From Ponticoccus litoralis (GTDB taxonomy: Bacteria; Pseudomonadota; Alphaproteobacteria; Rhodobacterales; Rhodobacteraceae): a DNA stretch of 64,000 nucleotides. The notes under the pieces were generated by a model. The model was not told the DNA's origin. It did no database searches and was given only the letters and a program-made list of their open reading frames with translations. The stretch covers positions 372,001 through 436,000 of the forward strand of contig NZ_JBDNCH010000004.1 in assembly GCF_039769985.1 (NCBI RefSeq). The letters are read 5' to 3'. Shown one piece after another: positions 27,585 to 36,914 of the stretch. Numbering within the stretch: the stretch's first letter is position 1; each line of letters begins with the position of its first letter. The position numbers and the translations under genes were made by a program.

Positions 27585-30400
27585 AGACCCATCTCCTTGC
27601 GCCAGTATTGATACATCGAGCGGATCGCGGATTCCGAGATCAGCGTATCCGAGGTGCCGGTCGGCACCGCCGGATTCAGCGCCACCAGGTGTGCGCCCTC
27701 TTCCGTGTCCAGCATCCCGTCCTGGACGAATTTGATCGCCTCGTTGTCTTCCAGCCCAAGAAAGCCCGCGGGGCCCATCAGGTTGCCCTGGCGCAGGCGG
27801 TGCCGGGTCATTTCCTCGTCATCGTCGGCATAGCCGAACATCGTCCAGATCATGGTGAACTCATTCGGGCCGGTCGGCACGATCTGCCGCACCCCCAGCG
27901 TGTTCATCTCGCGCTGCACGATCAGGCCGGGCCAGATCACCTGCATGGTCACCGACCAGGGGCTGTCGAACTCGGGGTGGAAGTCCATCAGCCGGGTGTC
28001 TTCCAGCGTCATGCCGTCGCGATAGGCGCGCATCTGCGATTTGTTGTCCTCGGATACCGCGCCGTCGCTCTTGGCCGAGGCCATGGTCGAGTGGCAGCCC
28101 TTGGGGTCGACGATCATCGCAGACTTGTTGCCCGCAACCAGCAGGCCGAAGGTGACAAGGAACGTGTGCAGCAGAGTGGCGTGATAGGGATCCTTCAGGT
28201 TTTCGGGGTAAAGCTTCCAGTTGCCGTTCAGCGTGTGGCGATAGTGGCCCAGCACCTTCAGCTCGCGCCCGGAAAAGACCACGTCGAAATCGGTCAGCAT
28301 CTCTTCGCCGAGGTAGTCCTCGAAGCTTTCCACATCCTGGCGGAACGAGGCGAAGATCGCACCGTTGCGGGTGGTCACGTTCAGCTTGCGCAGCCCGTGG
28401 TTCTCGGGACGGAAGTCCGGGCCCATACCCCCCTTGCCGTCGGCACCGCGGCGGAAGGGCACGCCGGCCAGGTTGCCTTTCAGATCGTAGCTCCATTCGT
28501 GGTAGGGGCAGACGAATTCCTCGGCATTGCCGCGCAGCTTGCGGCAGAACTCGGCGGCGCGATGGGCGCAGCGGTTCTCGAAAACGTTGACGCCGCCCTC
28601 GGCGTCGCGCGCCACCACCACCGAGGTCGGCCCGACATAGGAGCGGATGAAATCGCCGGTTTCGGGGATCTCGGCTTCGAGCCCCACATAGTTCCACGTC
28701 TTGCCGCGGAAAATCCGCTCGACTTCGCGGTCATAGATTTCCTGGCTGGTGTAGACCCAGTCGGGAATACGGTCCAGGCCGGAAGCGGGCCAGACGAACC
28801 GCTTCTCGATCGGCAACATTTTCATTTCATCCTCCTCGAGCGTGGCAAGATCAACGTTGGTATCGGAAAGCTGCGCGGGATCGACCGGCATCGCGCCGGC
28901 GATCAGCCCGCGCGCGGCGCGCAGCAGGGCCGCGTCACCGAAGTCGATACAGGCGACGACGCGGTTTTCGTCGTCGAGACAGAAGAAGGCCGGGGCCTCG
29001 CCGTCGCGGCGAACCGTGCGAAGATCGGGCGCGGGGGCGCCGACGATCTGGAGGGTGCCGCCGAACAGATCCGACCAGAACCAGGGCAGGTCGTCAGCGC
29101 CCGGCACCTGGCCAGAGATGGCGCGCGCCGCGCGATCGGCGGAAAGCTGGGCATTCTGCCAGCTTTCGACCCGGGCTTCGCTGCCAGAGATCTCATGGCG
29201 CGCCACCGCCACGTCGCCGACCGCGTAGATCGCGAAGTCCGAGGTCTGGTTGCGCGCGTTGACGACAATGCCCCCGGCCTCTGCCGTGGCAAGGCCGGCC
29301 TTGGCGGCCAGGTCGTCATTGGGCACGGCGCCGACGCCGACGATGATACAATCGGCCTCGACCAGCGTGCCGTCGCTCAGCGTCACACCCCGGTCCGAGA
29401 CCGAGCCGACCCCGGTGCCGAGATGCAGCGCCACGTCGTTCTGTTCGGCCACCCAGGACAGGAAGCGTCCGGCCTCTTCCGGCAGAAGCCGCTTGAGCAG
29501 CCGGTCCTGCGCCTCGATCACCGTGGCCTGCTTGCCCAGAGACCGCGCCGCCGAGGCCAGTTCAAGCCCGATGAAGCCGCCGCCGATCACGGCCACCCTT
29601 TCCGCCCTCTGCAACGCCGCGCCCAGCCGTTCGCTGTCTCCGGCATCGCGCAGGTAGTGCAAGGCGACCCTGTCGGCCCCCTCGAAGGGAATGCGCCGGG
29701 CCGACGCGCCGGTGGCCAGCACCAGCATGTCGTAGGCCAGCGTCTCGCCATCCCCGAGTACCACCTGTTTGGCCTCGCGGTCGATGCCGCCGACCCGCGT
29801 GCTCAGCCGCAGATCGATATCGAGGCGCTCGGTCTCATCCGCTTCAAAGACATGGGCGTCGCTCAGCCGGGTCCGCCCCAGCAGCAGGTCCTTGGACAGG
29901 GGCGGGCGTTCATAAGGCGGATGCGCCTCTTCGCCCAGCATCACGATGGGGCCGCCAAAGCCATGCCGCCGCGCGGCGCGGGCCGTTTCGGCCCCGGCCT
30001 GCCCGGCACCGACAATCACCATGCGGCGGAAATCCTTCGGTGCGGTCGACACCCCGGCCCTTTGCGGGGTGGCATCGATGACCGGCGCGCGGGCCTCGGT
30101 GTCGATCCAGACGATGCCGTCCTCGACCTTGACCGCATAGGTGGGAATGTCGCGGGCCACCGGCGGCCCCATGGCCTTGCCGGAGCGGATGTCGAACAGC
30201 CCCTGGTGCAGCGGGCATTCGATGCAGCCGTCAACCACATGCCCGTCGGTCAGGATCGCAAAGGCATGCGTGCAGATATTGCCGTTGCAGAAGATCTCTC
30301 CGTCGAGCGCATAGAGCCCGAGCCGGAGACCGTCCACCTCGACGCCGACAGCGCCCTTGGCATGTACCTCTTCGGCCGGAATGGAGGCGTGCCAGCTCAT
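27581..30400 (-). CDS. Rieske ferredoxin, FAD reductase and Rieske oxygenase alpha subunit fused in one protein
   Basis: One open frame of 939 residues contains three components of a ring-hydroxylating oxygenase. Residues 1-105 are a Rieske ferredoxin (C43-x-H45, C62-x2-H65). Residues about 126-520 are an FAD/NAD(P)H reductase (FAD motif GAGQAG at 131-136, NAD motif GGGFIG at 273-278, AVGD later). Residues 526-939 are an oxygenase alpha subunit with Rieske ligands C611/H613/C631/H634 and the mononuclear iron motif D737-x2-H740-x4-H745. Start ATG 30400 overlaps the decarboxylase stop (ATGA). At the joint, a strong ribosome site GGAGG stands five bases before in-frame ATG 28825, so a separate 414-residue alpha subunit could also be made. 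The alternative is that an indel here hides a stop. Role by context: 6-hydroxypicolinate 3-hydroxylation (PicB-like). Confidence 0.88.
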   Translation of the reverse strand: MSWHASIPAEEVHAKGAVGVEVDGLRLGLYALDGEIFCNGNICTHAFAILTDGHVVDGCIECPLHQGLFDIRSGKAMGPPVARDIPTYAVKVEDGIVWIDTEARAPVIDATPQRAGVSTAPKDFRRMVIVGAGQAGAETARAARRHGFGGPIVMLGEEAHPPYERPPLSKDLLLGRTRLSDAHVFEADETERLDIDLRLSTRVGGIDREAKQVVLGDGETLAYDMLVLATGASARRIPFEGADRVALHYLRDAGDSERLGAALQRAERVAVIGGGFIGLELASAARSLGKQATVIEAQDRLLKRLLPEEAGRFLSWVAEQNDVALHLGTGVGSVSDRGVTLSDGTLVEADCIIVGVGAVPNDDLAAKAGLATAEAGGIVVNARNQTSDFAIYAVGDVAVARHEISGSEARVESWQNAQLSADRAARAISGQVPGADDLPWFWSDLFGGTLQIVGAPAPDLRTVRRDGEAPAFFCLDDENRVVACIDFGDAALLRAARGLIAGAMPVDPAQLSDTNVDLATLEEDEMKMLPIEKRFVWPASGLDRIPDWVYTSQEIYDREVERIFRGKTWNYVGLEAEIPETGDFIRSYVGPTSVVVARDAEGGVNVFENRCAHRAAEFCRKLRGNAEEFVCPYHEWSYDLKGNLAGVPFRRGADGKGGMGPDFRPENHGLRKLNVTTRNGAIFASFRQDVESFEDYLGEEMLTDFDVVFSGRELKVLGHYRHTLNGNWKLYPENLKDPYHATLLHTFLVTFGLLVAGNKSAMIVDPKGCHSTMASAKSDGAVSEDNKSQMRAYRDGMTLEDTRLMDFHPEFDSPWSVTMQVIWPGLIVQREMNTLGVRQIVPTGPNEFTMIWTMFGYADDDEEMTRHRLRQGNLMGPAGFLGLEDNEAIKFVQDGMLDTEEGAHLVALNPAVPTGTSDTLISESAIRSMYQYWRKEMGL

Positions 30401-31385
30401 GCCGTTGCCTCCGCGCTCTCGGCCAGTTGCGGCAGGCCAAGCAGCGCCGCGGCGTTGTCGTGGCACAGCTTGCGGCGCGTGGCCGCGTCGACCGGCGCGG
30501 TCTCGATGAATGCGACCGCCGTGTCGGAATCCTCGTAGGGGTAGTCGACCGAGAACATCACCCCGTCCTCGCCCATCTCGCCCAGTGGCCCCGGCAAGCG
30601 CGGCATGCGAGCAGACCCCCGAGGTGGTCATCACGATGTTGCGGGTGAAATAGGCCGACGGGGCCAGCTCCAGCTGCGTTCCCATCGGATAGGCCCCGAA
30701 GCGCAGAATCGTAGCGCCAGCGCAGAAAGGGCAGCGCCTCGCCCATGTGGCCCAGCACGATCTTCACCTTGGGGAACCGGTCGAACACGCCCGAGAACAG
30801 CAGGCGCAGCGCATGGCTGCCGGTCTCGACGCCCCAGCCCCAGACCGCGCCGTGCAGGACCGGTTGGCCCTCCAGCACATAGGGTGTGGCATAGGCGTTG
30901 GTCGGATGCAGGTAGAAGGGCACGTTCAGACGCTGAAGCTCGGCCCAGAAGGCATCGTATTTCGGGTCATCGTAATAGACGCCCTGAGTATGGCCGTTCA
31001 CCGGGCAGCCCAGAAAGCCCAGATCGGCAACCGCGCGGTGCAGCTCTTCTGCCGCAATCTCCGGGTCGTGCATCGGCAGCGCCGCAAGGCCCGACAGGCG
31101 GTCGGGGCGCTGCGCGACCTTTTCGGCCAGAAAGTCGTTGGCCCGCTGTGCGGCCTCGGTCGCGGTGGCGGGCGCTTCGCCCTGCGCGCCCGGTCCGGTC
31201 AGCGACAGCACGCTGCGCACGATATTGCCGCGATCCATGGTCTCGATCCGTTCGCCGTCGAAGTCGCCCAACCTGCGGGTCAGGATCTCGGCCTGGTCGC
31301 GCGGGATCAGCTTCAGGAAGGCTTCCGAATGCCGCTCGAACCCGGGCGCCATGAAATGCTCTTCGAAAGTGATCTTGGGGGTCAT
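30397..31385 (-). CDS. picC: Amidohydrolase-family decarboxylase, PicC-like (two indels as read)
   Basis: Amidohydro_2 family protein of about 328 residues, related to gamma-resorcylate and 2,3-dihydroxybenzoate decarboxylases. It begins KITFEEHFMAPGF (metal ligands E and H) and has HPTNAYATPY, VLGHMGEALPFLRWRYD, and near the end GEMGEDGVMFSVDYPYED with the metal-binding Asp. As read the frame breaks twice, by one extra G near 30690 and one extra base near 30592; restoring them joins three well-conserved pieces. Known member PicC removes CO2 from 3,6-dihydroxypicolinate to give 2,5-dihydroxypyridine. The ATGA overlap with the oxygenase gene and the NicX gene nearby support that reaction here. 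Confidence 0.8.
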
Positions 31386-31422
31386 GTTTCTCCTCCTGTC
31401 GCGGGTGCGATCCGTTATTTAT

Positions 31423-31437
31423 GCAGTATGCTGTACA
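31423..31437. promoter_or_regulatory. Putative MarR (PicR-type) operator in front of the decarboxylase/oxygenase unit
   Basis: GCAGTATGCTGTACA lies 38 bases upstream of the decarboxylase start. The flanking TTTATGCAGTATGCT matches TTTGTGCAGTATACT at 37716-37730 in thirteen of fifteen positions and shares GTATGCTGTACA with the site at 41278. On the minus strand, TTAAAC and CATAAA with 17 bases between them could be the promoter, with this site between them. Binding by the MarR protein at 41506 is inferred. Confidence 0.55.
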
Positions 31438-31470
31438 TTTGTTTAAGGCAAGCCCGATCTGCGCTTTTTC

Positions 31471-32754
31471 CTAGAGCAGAAGGTCGGGAATGAGCGTCGA
31501 GAGCCCCGGCACATAGGTGATCAGCAGAAGCACCACGAGGTTGACGACCAGGAAGGGCCAGACGCCCGCGATGATCTCGGTCACCGGTTTCTGCAAGGTC
31601 GACGAGGCCACGAAAAGATCCAGCCCGAAGGGCGGCGTGACCATGCCAAGCGCGATGTTGACCGCCACGATCATCCCGAAATGCACCGGGTCGAGACCCA
31701 GATGCATGGCCACCGGATAAAGCGCCGGGACCAGCATCAGCTGGATCGAGTTCGGGTCGATGAACATCCCGGCGATGATGAAGGCGACGTTCACGATCAT
31801 CAGGAAGACCACCGGCCCGACCTGCATCTCTTCGAGAAAGCCGATGAGGGTGGCGGGGATCTGGGCCAGCGTGATGAAGTAGGACAGGGCCGTGCCGATG
31901 GCCAGCAACAGGAAGATCACCGCATTCTGGACAATCGCCTGTTCGGCCACCCTCGCCAGCGTCTTCAGGTCAAGGCTGCGATAGATGAGCATCTCGACGA
32001 AGATCGCGTAGACCACGCTCATGACCGCCGCCTCGGTGGGCGTGAACAGGCCGCTGTAGATTCCGCCGAGGATCAGCACCGGCATCCCCAGCGCCCAGCC
32101 CGCACGCCGAATGGTCGAGGCGATCTCGGCCAGCCCGGCGCGGGGATCGCCGCGAACGCCCGAGCGCCGCGCCTCGATCATGGTCAGCACGGCGCAGGCC
32201 AGCCCAAGGATGACGCCTACGCCCACCCCCGCGGCAAACAGCGCGGCAATCGAGGTGCCGGTGATCCAGCCATAGACAATCAGGGTAATCGACGGCGGTA
32301 TCAGCAAGGCGGTTTCCGCCGAGGACACGATCAGCCCCAGCGCGAAGCGGTCGCGGAATCCGACCCGCCTGAGCTCGGGGTAGAGGATCTTGCCCATGGC
32401 GGCGACGGTGGCAGGGGCCGAGCCCGAGACAGAGCCGAACCCCATGGCCCCGCCGATGGTGGTATAGCCGATCCCGCCCCGCAGATGCCCGACAAGCGCC
32501 CGGACCACGTCGGTCAGGCGGGTCGCGATCTGCCCCTGCCCCATCAGCTGGGCCGCGAACAGGAAGAAGGGGATCGCCAGCAGCAGTGTCTGGTTGATGC
32601 CCGCGGTCATGCGCTGCGGCAGGATCAGGCCGGGCAGGTTGGCGAAGAAGCCCGCCTTGACGGCCAGCGCGGGAATGCCCAGCACCATGAACATCTCGAA
32701 CCCGGCGATCAGCAGGACGGCGGCCAGAACGCCGATGGCGGCGACAAGGATCAT
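31471..32754 (-). CDS. TRAP transporter large permease (DctM), system 1
   Basis: Membrane protein of 427 residues with about twelve hydrophobic segments; GFGSVSGSAPATVAAMG and IPPSITLIVYG are typical of DctM. ATG 32754 overlaps the stop of the small permease gene (ATGA) and is preferred over an upstream extension that is arginine-rich. It carries the substrate across the inner membrane using a sodium or proton gradient. It is the last gene of the unit running from the maleate isomerase gene. Confidence 0.9.
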   Translation of the reverse strand: MILVAAIGVLAAVLLIAGFEMFMVLGIPALAVKAGFFANLPGLILPQRMTAGINQTLLLAIPFFLFAAQLMGQGQIATRLTDVVRALVGHLRGGIGYTTIGGAMGFGSVSGSAPATVAAMGKILYPELRRVGFRDRFALGLIVSSAETALLIPPSITLIVYGWITGTSIAALFAAGVGVGVILGLACAVLTMIEARRSGVRGDPRAGLAEIASTIRRAGWALGMPVLILGGIYSGLFTPTEAAVMSVVYAIFVEMLIYRSLDLKTLARVAEQAIVQNAVIFLLLAIGTALSYFITLAQIPATLIGFLEEMQVGPVVFLMIVNVAFIIAGMFIDPNSIQLMLVPALYPVAMHLGLDPVHFGMIVAVNIALGMVTPPFGLDLFVASSTLQKPVTEIIAGVWPFLVVNLVVLLLITYVPGLSTLIPDLLL

Positions 32755-33254
32755 TCGCCCGCCTCCCCGGTTCCGTCGAAGCGCTGGATCGCCCCCACGA
32801 GGCTCGCGCCATAGCGCAGCGCCAGCAGCCCGAAGCCCGCACAGGGCGCGACATAAAGCCAGCCCGTCGAGATCCCCAGCGTTGCGCTGACCTGTCCCGA
32901 GCCGAAGACAAAGGCTGCCATCCCTCCGCTGATCCAGGCCATGTAGAGACAGAAGACGATGCCAACCGCGTCCAGGATGCGCCGCAGGGGAAGCCCGCTG
33001 CGGCGCGCGATCCGGTCGCGCCATGTATCGACGGCGACCTGCTTGCCACGCTCCAGCGCCAGCCCTGCCGCAAGGAACACCAGGAAGATGTTCAGGCTGC
33101 GCACCACCTCGTCGATCCAGCCGAACGAGGCCGCCAGCGGGCCGCCGACCTGGCGGATCAGGACGCTGAAGGCAAACAGCACCGTCATTGTCAGAAGGAG
33201 CGTCACGACGCTGATCCTTTCGATCAGCCGGACCCCTGAAAGCAATCGTTGCAT
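32751..33254 (-). CDS. TRAP transporter small permease (DctQ), system 1
   Basis: Protein of 167 residues with four predicted membrane segments and the DctQ sequence ERGKQVAVDTWRDRIARR between segments two and three. It forms the membrane part of the TRAP carrier with the large permease, to which it is coupled by a four-base overlap. Confidence 0.87.
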   Translation of the reverse strand: MQRLLSGVRLIERISVVTLLLTMTVLFAFSVLIRQVGGPLAASFGWIDEVVRSLNIFLVFLAAGLALERGKQVAVDTWRDRIARRSGLPLRRILDAVGIVFCLYMAWISGGMAAFVFGSGQVSATLGISTGWLYVAPCAGFGLLALRYGASLVGAIQRFDGTGEAGE

Positions 33255-33292
33255 CGCGGCTTTCCCCTTTGGATACGGGTCCCGGCCCGGCG

Positions 33293-34303
33293 TCAGTTCA
33301 TGACCTTGTCATAGGCCGCCCGGTAGACTTCGAAGATCGCCCGGCCCTTGTCGCCGGCGCGCTCGAGGTAGGCATCGCGACCGGCCGGGAACATCACCGC
33401 CCGGAACTGCGCCAGCTCGTCCTCGGACAGCTCGTGCACCGTCAGCCCGGCCTCGCGGATCTTCCGCAGCGAGGCCTCTCCCGCGGCGGCCTTGTGGGCG
33501 ATCATTTCGGGGATGGTCTCGTCCAGGGCGGCGGTGATGGCGGCCCGGTGGTTGTCCTCGAGCCCCGACCAGACCGCGGGGTTGAACAGGATCACGTTCT
33601 CGATGGCCCCGTGCCAGGACAGGGTCAGATGCTCCTGCACCTCGAAGAACTTCATGTTGTAAATCGTGTCGAGGGGGTTTTCCTCGCCGTCGACGATGCC
33701 GGTCTGAAGCGCGGTGTAGAGCTCGCCGAAGGGGATCGGCACGGCGGTGACGCCGAGCGACCGGAAGGCCTCGACCAGCACCATGGATTCCATCACCCGG
33801 AAAGTCTGTCCCGAAAACTCTTCCGGTCGGGCGATCGGCGCGTTCGAGGTGAACTGCTTGGTCCCGTTGGGATAAAGGCCGATGCAGGTCACGCCCAGCT
33901 CGTTGAAGCTCTCGCAGAAGGCATCGGCGAAACCGGCGTCGCGGATCGCCTGCGCCTTCTCCGCATCCGCCGGATAGAGGAAGGGAATATCCATGATCGA
34001 GGCCACCGGGTTGAACCCGCCCATGAAGGCGACCGGTCCGGCGGTGGCATCCAGCGCACCGAACTGCACCGCTTCGGTCATCTCGCGCTGGCCGCCAAGC
34101 TGGCTCTGCGGAAAGATCTGCAGCGCCAGCGTGCCATCGGTCCCGGCCGCCACCGCCTCTGCCATGGCCTCCAGCATGACATGGGTGGTGGACTGCGGGG
34201 TCTCTACATGGCCGATGCGCAGGGTCACTTCCTGCGCCTGGGCGATGCCGGTGCCGAGCAGGCACAGCGCCGCTCCGGTCACGATCCTGTCAAGAAATGC
34301 CAT
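33293..34303 (-). CDS. TRAP transporter substrate-binding protein (DctP), system 1
   Basis: Periplasmic protein of 336 residues with a Sec signal (RIVTGAALCLLGTGIAQAQ) and DctP features: LRIGHVETPQSTTH, GIVDGEENPLDTI and the conserved Arg in GQTFRVMESM, which binds a substrate carboxylate in this family. ATG 34303 has GGAGGAG six bases upstream. It lies directly after the maleamate amidohydrolase gene, so the ligand is probably a pyridine carboxylate or a pathway acid. Confidence 0.9.
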   Translation of the reverse strand: MAFLDRIVTGAALCLLGTGIAQAQEVTLRIGHVETPQSTTHVMLEAMAEAVAAGTDGTLALQIFPQSQLGGQREMTEAVQFGALDATAGPVAFMGGFNPVASIMDIPFLYPADAEKAQAIRDAGFADAFCESFNELGVTCIGLYPNGTKQFTSNAPIARPEEFSGQTFRVMESMVLVEAFRSLGVTAVPIPFGELYTALQTGIVDGEENPLDTIYNMKFFEVQEHLTLSWHGAIENVILFNPAVWSGLEDNHRAAITAALDETIPEMIAHKAAAGEASLRKIREAGLTVHELSEDELAQFRAVMFPAGRDAYLERAGDKGRAIFEVYRAAYDKVMN

Positions 34304-34354
34304 CGGTCTCCTCCGTTCCATCTGGCGGGCGGCCCCCTCCCGGGGGCCGGGGGA

Positions 34355-34980
34355 TCACGCCAGGCTTTCAAGCCGGGCGAGGATGTCGTCTGCGTCCGTG
34401 ACGTCGCCGTATTTCTGGTCGATGTCATAGAGGGCGGCGTCGTGTGGGGGGCGGGCTCGGTCGGCGCAGCAATCCGCCGGGACCAGCACGGTGAAGCCCG
34501 ATTGCACCGCATCCACCGCGGTGGCGCGCACGCAGCCCGAGGTGGTGGCGCCGGTGACCACCACCGTGTCCACCCCGGCGCCGGTCAACAGGCCCGCAAG
34601 ATTGGTGCCGTGAAAGGCCGAGGCGCCGTGCTTGACGATCACCGGGTCGTCCGGGCGGATGCCCGTGGCGGCGTCGATCTCGACCAGCCGCGACCCGACC
34701 GTCAGGGCGGCCATGCCCGTGGCCTTCTTCAGCCAGGGCAGCGTCGCAAGCTCCAGTGGCTGGAAGGCGATGACCGTATAGATCACCGGGAAACCCGCGG
34801 CGCGGGCGGCCTCGGTCAACCGGCGGGTCGCCGCGATCTGGGCCGACATGTCGGCGGCGGTCGGGTATTGGGTGTCGGTGAATCCGTAGGAGAAATCCAC
34901 CACCACGATGGCCGGGCGGCTGCCGCGCGGCACCGGCACGTACCGAAACCGGCCTCGGCATAGACCTGTTGCTGGGACAT
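34355..34980 (-). CDS. nicF: Maleamate amidohydrolase, NicF/PicF type (one deletion as read)
   Basis: Isochorismatase-family cysteine hydrolase of about 209 residues. The catalytic triad is visible: Asp in IVVVDFSYGF, Lys in PVIVKHGASAF and Cys in TTSGCVRATAVDA; this last block and the QKYGDVTDADD end match NicF. The true start is ATG 34980 (GGAGGA upstream; MSQQQVYAEAGFG). One base is missing near 34940; adding C gives FGYVPVPRGSRP in frame. The enzyme hydrolyses maleamate to maleate and ammonia, the third of four steps shared by nicotinate and picolinate degradation. NicX, NicD and NicE genes lie immediately upstream. Confidence 0.88.
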
Positions 34981-35063
34981 GTCCTGTCCTCCGTAAATGG
35001 GGCGCCCGCCCCGCCGGACCCCGGGCCCGGACAGAGGCGGCGCTGGCTTTGGGGGGGCCGCGC

Positions 35064-36095
35064 TCAGCGGCGCGCGATCTGCATCTCCTTGACGACAAGA
35101 TCGCCGTCGATGACGATCGGCTCGTCATCGAGGAACAGCGAGCAGCCGCGCATCGGGATATCGAGGTGGCAGGCGGTGTCGTTGGGCCCGCCCAGCTCGT
35201 TGTTGGGGCCGGTCGAGAACATCACGTTGCCGTAGAAGCTGCGCGGCTCCATGCCCATGCCGCCGGGGAATTCGCCCGGGGTCATGCCATGCCAATGCGC
35301 GTCGCGGTTCATGCCCCAGCCGACGTGGCTCATGCCCAGGCCGCGCGGATCGTTGAAGCCCTCCATGTAGGATTTGACCAGTTCCGCATCCAGCCCGCCG
35401 CGGATGTCGGTGATCCAGCCCTTCTCGATCGTGTAGGTGATCGGGTCGCGCACATACATGTTCTGCGGCAGCAGCACGTCGCCCGGCGCCACCACGATCT
35501 GCCCGTCCACCCCGTCGTCGTCGCCGCCGGTGAAGACGAAGCCCGAGGGCCAGTGGTCCCAGCGCCCGGGCTCGTCGGTGCAGGCGTATTCGGCCACGGT
35601 GGGATAGGTGTTCAGCTTGTAGGTCACATCGGTGCCATGCGGCGAGGTGATGCGCATGACCTTGGCCCGTGCCAGGTAGTCGGCCCCGATCTCGACCTTC
35701 TCGCGCAGCTCCTGGCTGGGCAGCATCCGCGCCAGCAGCTCCGGCGGCTCGACCGCGGTCAGGATGCGCGTCCCGGCGGCCTGGATGGCGAACTGTTCGG
35801 GGCTGAACAGCAGGAACACGCAGTCGATCAGCATGTCGCAGTTCTTCAGCGCCTCGACCGCCTCGGGCATCGCCGCGAGGCCGGTCTGACCCACCGCCCA
35901 GGACCCGACGACGGGCGGCGCGGGCAGCCGCATGTGGTACATGTTGGCGCCCAGAATGCGGCCCGCCGCCATGAAGGCATCGGCATAGTCCAGCCGGTCA
36001 TTGCCCTGGGTCAGAACGATCAGGCGCTCGTCCTTGCGCACCCCGGACATCTTCAGCTGGTGCAGGCAGATGTCGGTAAAGCTTGCATGATCCAT
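35064..36095 (-). CDS. nicX: 2,5-dihydroxypyridine 5,6-dioxygenase, NicX/PicD type
   Basis: Protein of 343 residues, the usual length. Blocks shared with characterised NicX are plain: SPEQ...GTRILTAVEPPELLARMLPS, DEPGRWDHWPSGFVFTGG, FYGNVMFSTGPNNELGGPND and CHLDIPMRGCSLFLDDEP. The fold is that of M29-type aminopeptidase-like proteins, which causes frequent misnaming; the E, H and D/H residues in these blocks hold the catalytic iron. It opens the ring of 2,5-dihydroxypyridine to N-formylmaleamate. The ring-cleavage step defines the pathway, and all three following enzymes are adjacent. Confidence 0.93.
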   Translation of the reverse strand: MDHASFTDICLHQLKMSGVRKDERLIVLTQGNDRLDYADAFMAAGRILGANMYHMRLPAPPVVGSWAVGQTGLAAMPEAVEALKNCDMLIDCVFLLFSPEQFAIQAAGTRILTAVEPPELLARMLPSQELREKVEIGADYLARAKVMRITSPHGTDVTYKLNTYPTVAEYACTDEPGRWDHWPSGFVFTGGDDDGVDGQIVVAPGDVLLPQNMYVRDPITYTIEKGWITDIRGGLDAELVKSYMEGFNDPRGLGMSHVGWGMNRDAHWHGMTPGEFPGGMGMEPRSFYGNVMFSTGPNNELGGPNDTACHLDIPMRGCSLFLDDEPIVIDGDLVVKEMQIARR

Positions 36096-36118
36096 GACGG
36101 ATCCTCCCTATTCCCGGT

Positions 36119-36904
36119 TTATTGAAGGTCGAAGTCCATGACCGCCCCGAGGAAGCCCTCGAGGTTGTCCCAGGGGATCATGTGGCCGGCACCGGCCACG
36201 ATGCGCTGTTCGATGGCCGGGTTCAGCTGCGCGACCTCGGCCTGGTCTACCGCGTCGACCACCGTGGCGCCCCCCGCGATGACCAGCCGCGCGGGCTTGG
36301 CGATCCCGGGGATGTCCTGATGGATGTCGTCGGTGTGGAACCCGTCGAAGGCGATGCGGATCGCGCCCCAGTGGCAGGTATGCAGCCATTCCGCGCGCAG
36401 GGCGACCTGTTCGTCGCTCCAGGTCGGACAGAAGGCCCGCATCTCCTCGGTCGAACAGCCGCGCGCCGCCATCACGATGCTGTCGCCGTACCAGGGCCAT
36501 TGCGACGGATAGGCGCGGCGGCCCGGCCCGGACATCGGCGGGTCGACCAGCAGGAAACCGGCAAAGGGTTCGGGGTCGCGGGCATTGGCGCGAATGGCGA
36601 TCCGGGCGCCCATGGAATGGCCCATCACCACGGGACGGTCCATGGTCCCGGCGATGGCGATGGCGTCATCGGCCAGCGCATCCAGCGTGTAATCCAGGTC
36701 GCCCGTCTCCGACAGGCCGCGCCCGCGCACGTCCAGCACATGCACCTCGAAGCGCTCGGCCAGCCGTTCGGCGACGAAGCCCCAGGTGATCGCGGGCGAG
36801 GTGATCCCCGGGATCAGCAGCAGTTGCGGCGCGCCCTCCGGCCCGTCCCAGCGGATCAGGTGCTGGCGGATGCCATTGGCGTGGATATTGTACCCGAAGC
36901 TCAT
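36119..36904 (-). CDS. nicD: N-formylmaleamate deformylase, NicD/PicE type
   Basis: Alpha/beta hydrolase of 261 residues. Blocks shared with NicD include ANGIRQHLIRWDG, PGITSPAITWGFVAERL, LDVRGRGLSETG, the nucleophile elbow MGHSMGARIA, GPGRRAYPS and AGHMIPWDNLEGF with the catalytic His. It removes formate from N-formylmaleamate. It sits between the isomerase gene (ten bases upstream) and the dioxygenase gene. Confidence 0.92.
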   Translation of the reverse strand: MSFGYNIHANGIRQHLIRWDGPEGAPQLLLIPGITSPAITWGFVAERLAERFEVHVLDVRGRGLSETGDLDYTLDALADDAIAIAGTMDRPVVMGHSMGARIAIRANARDPEPFAGFLLVDPPMSGPGRRAYPSQWPWYGDSIVMAARGCSTEEMRAFCPTWSDEQVALRAEWLHTCHWGAIRIAFDGFHTDDIHQDIPGIAKPARLVIAGGATVVDAVDQAEVAQLNPAIEQRIVAGAGHMIPWDNLEGFLGAVMDFDLQ

Positions 36905-36914
36905 GCCACCCTCC

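Noticed and set aside
27608..30538. Long plus-strand open frame opposite the fused oxygenase
   Set aside because: Same cause: the minus strand carries intact Rieske, FAD and iron-binding motifs, the plus-strand product has none.
35064..36095. Leucyl aminopeptidase
   Set aside because: The fold is shared with M29 peptidases, but the conserved blocks match 2,5-dihydroxypyridine dioxygenase and the neighbours are the following pathway steps.
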